A DNA stretch of 64,000 nt from Nepenthes gracilis (taxonomy: Eukaryota; Streptophyta; Magnoliopsida; Caryophyllales; Nepenthaceae), in NCBI GenBank assembly GCA_033239525.1, contig BSYO01000003.1:22151716-22215715 (forward strand), given 5' to 3'. Under the pieces are notes generated by a model. It ran no database searches and was not told the DNA's origin. It worked only from the letters and a program-made list of their open reading frames with translations. Shown piece by piece: positions 21,151 to 32,708 of this stretch (positions within the stretch are counted from its first letter, which is position 1; each line of letters starts with the position of its first letter). A program made the position numbers and the translations under genes.

Positions 21151-23043
21151 GGCCTTGAACCGGCCCCTAAATCGGCTGAACCGGTAGCCAAATCAACCAA
21201 GGTATTATGTGATGATATTGAAACATCAACCTGTAAAATTAGGCCTAAACCGGCCACTAAATCGGCCCTTAAATCGATGATTGATCCAACCAAAGTATGC
21301 TGAAATTTTCAGCTTATGGAATTTCATTGAACCAGCCTGAACCAACTCTAAATCGGCTGCAAATTGATCAAAGTATCATATATTAATGTTGAATTTCTAG
21401 CTTATAAAAAGTAGGTCGAACCGACTACTGAATTGGCAATCAAATTGGCAACCAAATCAGCTAAATGCATCATACACTAATCCTAAATTTTAGCATGTGT
21501 ACAAGATATTTTGAGGCTATTAAAACAACTAATGCAACTGAAATTTCAGCATATAAATGTATTACAAGACTTTGACGATTTTCTACATTCTAATATTTAA
21601 ATACTAAGTTTTAGCCCTATTTAGGGGCCTTGAACTGGCCCCTAAATCGGCTGAATCGGTAGCCAAATCAACCAAGGTATTATGTGATGGTATTGAAGTG
21701 TCAACCTGTAAAATTAGGCCTAAACCGGCCATTAAATCGAACCTTAAATCAGTGACTGATCCAACCAAAGTATATTGATATTTGCAACTTATGGAATTTC
21801 ATTGAACCGGCTTGAACCAACTCTAAATCGACAGCAAACTGATCAAAGTATCATATATTAATGTTGAATTTCTAGCCTATAAAAAGTAGGTCGAACCGGC
21901 TACTAAATTGACCATCAAATTGGCAACCAAATCAGCCAAATGCATCATACACTAATCCTAAATTTTAGCATGTGTACAAGATATTTTGAGTATATTAAAA
22001 CAACTAATGCAACTGAAATTTCAGCATATAAATGTATTACAAGACTTTGATGATTTTCTACATTCTAATATTTAAATACTAAGTTTTAGCCCTATTTAGG
22101 GGCCTTGAACCGGCCCCTAAATTAGCTGAATCGGTAGCCAAATCAACCAAGGTATTATGTGATGATATTGAAGTGTCAACCTGTAAAATTAGGCCTAAAC
22201 CGGCCATTAAATCGAACCTTAAATCAGTGACTGATCCAACCAAAGTATATTGATATTTGCAGCTTATGGAATTTCATTGAACCGGCCTGAACCAACTCTA
22301 AATCGGCAGCAAACTGATCAAAGAATCATATATTAATGTTGAATTTCTAGCCTATAAAAAGGTCGAACCGGCTACTAAATTGACCATCAAATTGGCAACC
22401 AAATCAGCCAAATGCATCATACACTAATCCTAAATTTTAGCATGTGTACAAGATATTTTGAGGCTATTAAAACAACTAATGCAACTGAAATTTCAGCATA
22501 TAAATGTATTACAAGACTTTGATGATTTTCTACATTCTAATATTTAAATACTAAGTTTTAGCCCTATTTAGGGGCCTTGAACATGCCCCGAAATCGGCTG
22601 AATCGATAGCCAAATCAACTAAGGTATTATGTGATGATATTGAAGTGTCAACTTGTAAAATTAGGCCTAAATCGGCCATTAAATCGGACCTTAAATTAGT
22701 GACTGATCCAACCAAAGTATGCTGAAATTTTCAGCTTATGGAATTTTATTTAACCGGCCAAAACCAATTCTAAATCGGCAGCAAACTGATCAAAGTATCA
22801 TATATTAATGTTGAATTTCTAGCCTACAAAATGTATGTCGAACCGGCTACTGAATTGGCCATCAAATTGGCAACCAAATCAGCTAAATGCATCATACACT
22901 AATCCTAAATTTTAGCATGTGTACAAGATATTTTGAGGCTACTAAAACAACTAATGCAACTAAAATTTCAGCATATAAATGTATTACAAGACTTTAATAA
23001 TTTTCTACATTTTAATATTTAAATACTAAGTTTTAGCCCTATT
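21151..23043. repeat. 475-bp tandem repeat, four copies
   Basis: Copies start at 21151, 21626, 22101 and 22573 (unit lengths about 475, 475, 472 and 475; one 3-bp deletion in the third). Each starts GGCCTTGAAC and ends near 'aagttttagccctattta'. Copies are nearly identical over long blocks, so amplification is much more recent than that of the flanking 180-bp units, whose words they share. No coding frame persists through a unit. Confidence 0.9.
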
Positions 23044-25879
23044 TGTTGAAAGTAAATGGAAGCTCTAAACAATGATAAGAAATATGATTTTTTTTTTCAG
23101 AATGGAGAAAATTTAGAACAAGTAAGATCATTTTCTTCTAAAGTGGAAAAAATTTATAATAAGTATTAAAAATAAGTGTAGAGTTTTCACAAAAAATTTT
23201 AAAAAGAATTAAGAAATTGGACCAAAGATTAATCAACAGATAGTATATTCTACCATACCTTAGTATATTATAGTAAAAGTTCTTTATCTAATAAATAAAT
23301 ATCGTAATGCGATTTTGGTCTAACTTATAAGGAGAAAGATAAAGATGACCCACCTCTAGGTCCTTGAATAGGAGGGTAAGCCTTTGATTGTGTGAAGAAT
23401 AAAAATAATCCAGGTTTTGATCGACCTTTCCTTTAACTACTAAGGTTTATTGGCCCTGATCCCTAAAAAAAAATAAAAAAAGTAATTTTTTAGCATATTT
23501 TAAAAGAAAGAATAAAAAAAGAATAAGATAAGAAATCAGAAACAAAATTTCATAAGTATTATAACTACGATTTAAATTATTATATTTGATGATGATATGT
23601 GTCCATACTATTTTGTTTTAAGTAAAAAAATTACATAATCTTTATCATATATTATGCCTTGTTGAGTATTGAGCTCACTATTTTGCTATTTTATTAACCA
23701 TTTAGATGATTTTTACGAGTTCTTATCTAATGAGTAGAAGTGAAGATTAAAGAATTTAGTATATACCTCTGTAGATATTATTTTATCAACTTTTATTTTT
23801 AGAATGGTATATACTGTATTTAGTTTTATTTTATAATTGATGTAAAATTTTGACCAATTTTGATAATTGTATAAATAACAATATATCTCAATGATGATTC
23901 TATATCAGATGGGTAAATGTTGTAAATATTATTGCTTCTGCAAGTTGGTTTGTATATGATTTAGTATACATCTTTCCTTAACATGAAGCTGGCGATAAAT
24001 TATTAGACGGATGTTAGAGTTACAGATGATGTAGTAATATATTTGAATCATGTGTATGTTGACTTATTATTTATATACATGTTGATTGAAGTATTAATAG
24101 GATAAGTTTAGATCCATTAGGTTGATGACTTACTATTGATAAAATTGATAATTAGAAGATTAAAAAATATAATTAAATTAAATGATGAATTTTAGGACGT
24201 AATCCGCTTAGGACGTAATCCGTTATAAAAATAAATATAAAAATAATATTTATAAATTAACTATTCTAATTAGATTCATGTGGCTTATTTTAAAACCAAG
24301 CAGAAAAGTTTGAGGGTGTAGTCTAGAATTTTTGCATACTGTGCCAAACAAGTACCCACAATTATTCTTAACAAAATAAAGACAGTTAAAAAATTGATTT
24401 GTTGCGATCTAGGCTATGGATTTAGAATTGGGGTAGAGCTCTATACCAATTGAGCAAATAATATTTAGACCTATGAACACTTAAAAGAGAGGTAAGTAGG
24501 TAGTATAAGATAAAATTTTTTAATTTTAATACATATAAAAAAATTATATATCAAAATATTCAAGTATAAACAATCACTATTCACATTATATATCTAAAAG
24601 TAAAATACATAAATATAAAAAAACCTTTTGATGATAAAGAAATATCCTTGAATAATTTATTCATCAAGAAAATATTTTAAATTTTTAAGTTAACAATTAA
24701 AAATCCACTATATGAAAGTATTCAATTTATAAACAGACGAAAAGATACATTAGATCTTCTAATCGAATAATATTGAATGCATAACTGTCCAATATATTCT
24801 TTAAATCTATAGATCTACAGTTACCTAATTAATTTTTGCTTTCTCCTTCGAGATCTTCATTTGATCAAAGTCTTTCAGCTAAAATACACTTGAAATCTGT
24901 ATATGATATACACATTAAAACTTTATAATTTGTAGGTTAACAAATGTAAAGTATAAAAGTAGAATAACTTAGAAACTAAAAATAATAAAGCTTTTTTTCT
25001 AAAATGAAGTATGACGACCTCTAAAAAAAATGTAATTATCTCAATCTCACGGTTGCACACTTAATTGCTTAAAAAAGATTTACTCTCACTTCAATTCAAA
25101 TCAGTTGCACCCTGCAAGTTGATGGAGGCTTTCTCTTTTAAAAATATGGAAGAGACCTTTAATAAAAGTAATTTTAGGTAATGTACTGTGGGTACGAACT
25201 GTATCGCGCTTTGGCAGGTATTTTACGATTAATCTAAAGATTGCATCTAGGAGTTTATAGCTTGGAATCTCACGGCTAATTTGCTATTTGCCTTTGAAAA
25301 TTTTACTATGCATAAGCTATTAAAGCAGCTGACTTGCAGCTTGCTTCTTAAGCTATTCAACTAGCTTCTACCAAACTTCACAACAAAATTAAAGCTACTA
25401 TCTAGTTTCTATCTGGTAGCATGACACAAAATAGTTTGAAAGATTGTCAAACTCTTATTTAATACTTTAATATATAAGACATAATAAAAAATAATAGATT
25501 CACAGTACAGCTTGATACCATAAAATTTGTTAATAATAAAAATCAATCTCGCACAAACAAGTCAAACTCATCAATTTAGGGCTTGAGATAATTGTCAAAT
25601 GAACTTGGAGTTTATGCCAAGGGTCTCATTTAACACAATAAATGAATATTATAAACAAATTCTTATCAAATCTATCTTGAACTATATAGACGGATTAAGC
25701 ATAATCCTTCGTTATTGGTATATAGAATGGCATCTCAACATCCAAACAACTATTGACCCAATGATATTATTAATTCATTCATGGATTGTTCTTCAATTAA
25801 GCGTATTGATGCTCTTACAATCAATCATTCACTTTTGATAGACCACCTCAACTTCCTGTTAACTGGATCTTGGAGAGCC
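23044..25879. other. AT-rich DNA without recognisable gene
   Basis: No supported coding region. 23240-23285 is an inverted match to 15070-15115. A tRNA D-arm-like word near 24440 is discussed under rejected items. Confidence 0.5.
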
Positions 25880-25984
25880 ATTAATCCAACCATATTGCCC
25901 TAATCGATGTGGGGGTGGAAGAACTGAATAAGAAAATCAATCAGATAAAAGCGAAGGAACCATTCTATTAAGAAACTGATTGTC

Positions 25985-26600
25985 ATGAAAGAATACGTCA
26001 AAAAGTTATTTGATACAAGTTTTATAAGGAAAGTCCAATACCCAGACTGGAAGATGTGTGTTAATTTCATCAACGTAAATATGGCATGTCTGAAAGACAA
26101 TTTTACATTACCAAGAATAGATTTGCTAGTAAAATCAACATTTAAGCATGAGCTACTATGCATCATGGATGTCTATTTAGGGTACAATCAAATTCGAATG
26201 TGCCCTGAGGATGAAGAGCTCATTTCCTTTTTGACCAACCGAGGAATATATTATTATAAAATCATACTCTTCAGTCTAATGAATGTAGGAGTGACATTCA
26301 AAGACTGGTAAATAAGATGTTTGTGGTACAAATCAAAAGGAATATGGAGGTATATGCAAATAACATGCTTATCAAAAGTAGAATAACCGATGACCATATT
26401 TGCGATCCAAGTGAAGCTTTCGAGGTGCTTTGAGTGCACCAAATAAAATTAAATCCAACAAAGTATATGTTCGGAGTAAATTTTAAAAAGCTTCTTAGAT
26501 TTATTAAGTCTCACTGGGGAATTGAGGAAAATCCTAAAAAATAAAAGTAATTATAGATATGAACGCACATCGAACTATGAAGGAAGTCTAGATGTTAATC
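25985..26600 (+). pseudogene. Reverse transcriptase of Tat element 3
   Basis: Contains VKKLFDTSFIRKVQYPDW, MCVNFINVNMACLKDNFTLP and MDVYLGYNQIRMCPEDEEL, parallel to element 1. The polymerase box reads YANN (26353-26364) instead of YVDD: both catalytic Asp are changed to Asn by G-to-A changes. The enzyme would be dead even without the frame breaks. Confidence 0.88.
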
Positions 26601-26859
26601 GGGGGACTCATAGCACTCTCCTGATTTCTAGTAAAATCTGTGGATAAGTAACTTTTCTTTTTTGAAGCACTAAGAAGTATTAAGGAAATGGTTTTAATGG
26701 ACAGAGGACTTCCAGTCAGCCTTTCAAGAGATAAACAAATACCTCGCCAACCCTTCACTCTTGTCTTCTCCAAAAGAAAGTGAGGAATTATATCTTACTT
26801 TGGTCAAATTTGACACTGTGCTAAGTTTGGTCATGGTCAAGTACTAATCTGAGGTATAA

Positions 26860-27559
26860 TGACCAGTCTATTATATTAATAAAATTTTGACAGATATTTA
26901 GACTCATTACTTACATACCAAAAGGATTGCTCTAACACTTGTTTACTCCATCAAAAAGTTTCGGCCATAGTTTCAAGTTTATAAGGTTGTCGTCCTTACT
27001 AATCAACCATTAAATAGGATCTTGTAGAAATGCAAAGTAGCCGAATGATTGATTAAGTAGACTGTTGAATTGGGCAAGTTAGACATAGAATTTTGAGTAC
27101 GACTGACCATAAAAAGTCAAACTCTCTTGGATTTCATAGTCAAAATGATGACCCTGATTCCAAATAATCTTGAGAAGTATGAAGACCCCCTATCAATATA
27201 AAGAGGCACTGACGTGGATCATGCACATAGATGTGTCATCTTCCTAATTGGAGAATAAAACTGGTGTGGTCCTAAGAACTCTGGATAGGTTAGAGGTGAA
27301 ATACTCGATAACACTCGATTTTTTTGCCACAAATAATGTCGCTGACTACGAAACCTTATTAACTGAGAGTATATTAGCAAAGGAGTGTTCTACCAGGAGT
27401 CTAATCGTTTGCAGTGATTCGAAACTGATTGTCAACCAAATAGTCAAAAATTTTGAGGTATCTAATCCATTACTTATAAAATATCTTGTTAGAGTAAAGA
27501 GTCTAACTAAGTCATTTGATAAGGTTGAAATTTGTCACAACCCAAGAGAAGACAACTGA
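26860..27559 (+). pseudogene. Two RNase H domains of Tat element 3
   Basis: 26870-27110 is the native RNase H (words PVYYINKIL, ALTLVYSIKKF, VVLTNQPLNRIL). 27248-27559 is the second RNase H (GVVLRTLDRLEVKYSITLDF, then NNVADYETLL, VCSDSKLIVNQI and NPREDN). The dual arrangement confirms the Tat assignment. Acidic positions are partly kept but the frame is broken between domains. Confidence 0.82.
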
Positions 27560-27769
27560 AGAGCGAATCAGTAGGTGAAATCGACAGTTTTTGGGAACCT
27601 TAGGTAATAGACCAGAGAGGTGAGGGAAATCCCCATGATCCCTATTGTAGAAGTCCTAGAAGAAGAGATACTTTAGATCTCAAACGACGATATATAGATG
27701 ACGCCTTATAGAAGTTACCTTAAAGAAGGCCTTCTGTCTAAAAACCTAGAAGAAACCAGGCATATAAAA

Positions 27770-28925
27770 AGGATAGTAAACTGGTACACCCTCATGGACA
27801 GAAAACTGTATTGAACGTGGTACTCCATTACTTACATGCAGTGTTTGACACCAAGCGAAGTTGACTATGTACTGAGTGAAGTGTATTTCAAAATTTGTGG
27901 GTCACATATAGGGACAAGATCCTGGTGTTTAAAGTCCTAAAGTAGTGCTACTACTGGCCCACAATGAAGTGAGATGCCATAGAGTTTGTAAAAAAAATAT
28001 GAGAATTGTCGGATCCATGGCAATGTCCCTCATTAGCACACACGGAACTCCAAACCCTACAGTCACCCTATCCATTTGCATTGCAAGGGTTCAATATATT
28101 AGGCTCGTTATTCATTGTAATAGGATAAAGAAAGTTCATCATAGTCGCTATAGACTATTTCACAAAATGGGTGCAGGCCTCCCTATTAGCGAGAATAATC
28201 GAGTAAAATGCAACCGAGTTAGTTCGGCAGAGTATCATTTGCAGGTTTAAAATTTTCAAGATCATAGTGGCTAACAATAAAACTCAATTCATCAGCAAAG
28301 TATTTACCAAGTACTACATGAGTTTAAGAATTAAGCTAATTCATACTTCTATCACCTATCCGCAGATAAACGGCTAAGTGGAATTAACTACCAAACCTAA
28401 CTACACAGGTTAGAAACGAAGTTAGAAGACGTAGAAGACTCCTTGGTAGACGAGCTTCCATCCGTATTATAATCCTACTGAAAACCTCCAGAGAACCAAT
28501 ACGAGAAATACCGTTCAACTTGTATTATGAGATAGAGGCGGTCATTTTGGTAGAAATCGAGTTACTTAGACTCCGAGTCAAAAGTCTTGACCCACAAAGC
28601 AGTTCCTAATTTTTGAGTGACTATCTTGATCTACTCCAGGAAGCTCGATACGCAGCAAGATTGTGGACAACGGCTTACCTACAATGAGTTACTTGGTAGT
28701 ACAACAAAAAGTTGAAAACTTGCTAGTTCAAGGAGGGAGATTTAGTTCTGAGGAGTATATAGGTCACGGGCAAGATTGCCGACAAGAATAAACCATCCCC
28801 TAATTGGAAAAGATCATTTTTAGTCTCAACCATTCTCTAAATTAGTGCATATAAACTATGCACTCAAAATAAAAAAATAGTTCCGAGGACAAAGAATGTC
28901 ATCCACCTCAAAAAATATTATCAAT
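27770..28925 (+). pseudogene. Integrase of Tat element 3
   Basis: The zinc-finger part shows CLTPSEVDYVLSEVYFKICG then SHIG. The C-terminus shows EGDLVLRSI, NWKRSFLVSTIL and VIHLKKYYQ, matching the integrase end of element 1. The core between is scrambled by frameshifts. Confidence 0.75.
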
Positions 28926-28943
28926 AAACTTCCAAAGGATAGA

Positions 28944-29415
28944 GTAAGTTTCGTACACGACATACGGGATGCCTGTATAATGCACTCATATTGATAACTA
29001 TAAATTTATAGGCATTTGTTACATTAATTGCTCATTTATGTGCTTACATGTCATTTCATGAATACAAGTGACCCAAACTGGGATAATATACCTCTATCCC
29101 ATGGGATAGAGGTAAGTTTCGTACACGACATACGGGATGCTTGTATAATGTACTCATATTGATAACAATAAATTTATATGCATTTGTTACATTAATTGCT
29201 CCTTTATATGCTTACATGTCATTTCATGAATATAAGTGACCCAAACTGGGATAATATACCTCTATCCCATGGGATAGAGGTAAGTTTCGTACACGACACA
29301 CAGGATGCTTGTATAATGTACTCATATTGATAACAATGATATTTATATGCATCTGTTACATTAATTGCTCATTTATGTGCTTACATGTTATTTCATGAAT
29401 ATAAGTGACCCAAAC
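28944..29415. repeat. 168-bp tandem repeat, nearly three copies, after Tat element 3 integrase
   Basis: GTAAGTTTCGTACACGAC starts at 28944, 29112 and 29280, an exact 168-bp period. The third copy stops at about 29415. A perfect 22-bp palindrome spans both internal junctions (29091-29112 and 29259-29280): CCTCTATCCC followed by ATGGGATAGAGG. Confidence 0.93.
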
Positions 29416-32119
29416 TTACTCTAAGTCGAGTGAAACCCTAACCTATTGAGTAGACCTGCTGAAAGCATAGTCAAAACCTCGTTGAAGCAATCGACCAACC
29501 CAATTGACGGTCGAATGTAAACTATCGTATAATAACCCTGAGGCTTAATGACCAAAGTCCAACCCCTTTTTGAAAGATCAAAATAAAAGAAAACGTAGGG
29601 GGCTTTCTCAATATGCTTGCTACGACGTCTATCCAGGGGATAGTTCATCATTAGTCAAATACAATAGATGAATTAGGGTCTAATTTTTTTTTTTATATAA
29701 GCCGAATCAGGTTTGTTCATAAATATTTTTTTATTTTTAATATGTTTATTCAAAAAATTATATTTAAATAAAAGTATCTAAAAATATAGAATATTTTAAA
29801 AATTATAATACTTATAATAAATTATTATATAATTATATATTTTATTAAAAAATTTACATAAAATTTTTTTAATTATATAAAAATATAATCTATTAAAATA
29901 TTTTTTAAAATAAAAATATGTTTATAGAAAAATTTATAATCTAAGCCAGATCAAACTAGATACTATTACTTGTGATGGTACTAACTTTATAATTGTATTC
30001 GTTTATAATACTTTTATATCAAGATAAATTCAAAAAAATTAAAAAATTGAATCAATCAAATCAAATTAAATTTACTAAATAATGTGATTTTGACGAGCCC
30101 TAAAGGAGACTTACATTTTAGTCACATATGCAGAACTAACTGATTCAAAAAGCTTCGAAATCATGTTGTGTTTGGTCAGCACGACCTATTCTTACAAATC
30201 GGAAAGATTTTTATCTAGACGGCAATGGCCATGAACAGGTGGAGTGAGGGGATGCTATTTCACAGAGCAGTATATTCGTCCCATATTAATTTTTTTCTTT
30301 AATGATTTTCACAGAACGGATTTATCAAATGGCCGGTCGTGGATCTAAATCCACCGATCAATGACATCTTCTTTTTTTTTTGTTTATCCACCCCACCCCA
30401 AGCTAAATATACTCAGTACCACGTATTTAAAACCTTATTAAATTGTAACATATTTGAATGATCTTATAGTATTGTCATACATATGTATTTATATTACATA
30501 AGACGGTGAAAAAAAGCAAACAATTTATTGTTGCTGTACCATGTCCACTTAGGGCAGGATCATATGTCGTAAAAGCATGAAAAGGAACCAAGTCAAGGAC
30601 AGCTCGTCAAGACGTTCTACTCTTCTAGTTGGGTGGGTGGTACATAATAACTTTACCTCTTTTTTATAACACTGCTTCACGGATATGTACGTGGGCAGAA
30701 AGGGTGTTTAAATCGAGCGTTGAGAAAATCTTCTTGAGCGAGTTTCTCTTTGAGAAATTGTCGATTTTGGCTCAAAATGATTCATGAAATTTTTGTTTTC
30801 TTATTTACTTATTTAATAGCTTAAGACGAGTACAATAAGAAAAAAAGACATAAAGGACTTATTGGTGAAAGAAGGGGTATATTGGTGTAAAAGGTGACAC
30901 TAAAGGGAGAAAAGTTTCAATCCACCCCAAGAGTTGTGGAGAGAGACAGAATTTTTCACAAAATCCAAAAAAGACCAAAAAAATCACGTGCAATTTGTTA
31001 GGCACAGCACCTCATATGTTGTGGATTATATAAGTTGGTAAAACCATAACATATTCATTGTGGTTCTTTTAAATTTAATAGATAGTGACAATGAGCCCAA
31101 TTTGTCTTTTTTTTTTTAAAATTATTTCACATTTATTCAAAAACTATTCGATAATATATGCCTGTTTTTAGATAATGACTCGGATTGAAATAGTACCTCA
31201 AAGGAGCGGCCCTCGAAGATTGGGATAGGTGACAAAAATAAGGAAAAAAAGATATTTATGTGCAGACTCAGGATTTAGTCGGATTTGATTTTGGACTCAT
31301 TTGATTTGTTAAGGGTGACAGTCAGACAACCGAAGGGAAGGGTTCTAACCAGTTAAACCGCAGCTTCTTCCAAAGCTGAGTTGAAAAGGACTTGACCTAA
31401 GCAAACCCTAGATAGCTCAAGTCCCTTTCATCTGTCTTATGCGCTCAGATTGACTAGGAGCACAGCAGCACATCCTACTCAATTTCGATCAGAATCTTAG
31501 CTATCTACACTCCTGCTTTTAGTTTTCACACACTCATCACAACAAGTAAGGAATTTTCTTTCGATTTTCAAAGTCGGAAATTCTTCTGGCACTCTTACAA
31601 TTAGCAGGGAAGATGCCCCCTCGTGCCTTCAAGCTCCTTGCAGGAAGAAAAAAATAGAAAAAAAAAAAGAGATGATCATGTAGCTGAACGATGAAATATA
31701 TATTCCTGCAGTTTGTCCAGAGATCATCATCATGAAATGCAAGATACTAGCAACTGAAGCATGCATTTTTACCCACCATTAGGAGTGGGAAGGAGACAGA
31801 GGAGTGACAAGTAATAATAGAGATGAAAGGCATAATTAGAGGGTATACGAAGGCTAAAATAAGTATGGAGAATCAAGAACATGTCAGTTGGAAAAACTTT
31901 TGACACGAACCGTTGAACAATCGTACAGAAAAAAATTAAATTACCTGGGAAAGTTGTATCTTGTAGAGGCAAGTTGCCAAGTAGGTGTTGCCCCGGCCCG
32001 CATGTTCCGGTGGTATACGAGGCTTCTATGTTGTAGGGTTTTGAAGAGGGTACTATATATGCGCTCTTGGTCCTTTATTGTGGGAAAGTTTTTTTTTTTA
32101 AAAAAAAATTAAATATATA
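29416..32119. other. No gene recognised; probable tail of Tat element 3 and old intergenic DNA
   Basis: 29421-29651 has a short minus-strand frame with no family I recognise. 31380-31640 has moderate GC, a possible short intron (aagTAAG... to ...gcAG) and an ATG that stops after about 14 codons. I could not assign it to a gene. Confidence 0.4.
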
Positions 32120-32708
32120 ATCTCTGAATCATAGTACAACAATAATAGTTAGATTTTAGTTCACTATTTTATAAATTGCACACCCATTAATATGTCATCT
32201 TGTTGTGCATACGGACGGAGATGTCAAACAAGAGTCATTGTAAGTTATGGATTCTAAATTATTATTTTAATGATGATAAATTTAATTAAATTGATAAAAT
32301 TACTAATATCAATTAAGATTTTAGATTAAAATTAATTTTTTTGATCGAAATAAGTTAGATTAAGTGACGCCTAATAATAACTGACTCACTTATATACATA
32401 TTTTAGATAATAAGGTCACATCTAAAGAATATTTTTAGGGTACTTATATATATTTTTGACATATTACTATACCCAATGTGCGCTTGATGGAAGTATATGC
32501 ATATTTAAAATAAAGTGTAGGCACCAGATGCACGTTTGAGGAACACTTGTGGACTATACAATTTATGTCGTGGGTTTATATATATGCTCGATAGACGCAC
32601 ATATATTAATTTTCTATATAAGGCATTCTTGGCCAAATTTTAGTTATTTTTGCATGATTTTGGAGAGAAGAGATAGAAGAAGAAGAGAAGAAGATAGAGA
32701 AAAAAAAA
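32120..32708 (+). promoter_or_regulatory. LTR-like promoter region cut by the solo LTR
   Basis: CTATATAAGGC (TATA at 32615-32622) is followed by GA-rich leader sequence. The purine-rich leader appears to resume after the inserted LTR at 35214. This looks like the U3/R part of an older LTR or an old promoter. No partner copy was identified. Confidence 0.35.

Larger units (their letters stand above)
25880..28930 (+). mobile_element. Tat-lineage gypsy element 3, ancient remnant
   Basis: A plus-strand run of RT, native RNase H, second RNase H and integrase in Tat order, with many stops. Neither LTRs nor gag were recognised; the left end falls just upstream of RT. It is followed at once by a 168-bp tandem array. 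Decay is far heavier than in elements 1 and 2. Confidence 0.8.

Noticed and set aside
24400..24470. tRNA gene or tRNA-derived SINE (minus strand 'tgctcaattggtatagagc')
   Set aside because: Only a D-arm-like word is present. No T-arm sequence or acceptor stem pairing was found.
31330..31385. tRNA-like D-arm ('ttaactggttagaacc' on minus)
   Set aside because: No matching box B and no cloverleaf could be formed by eye.
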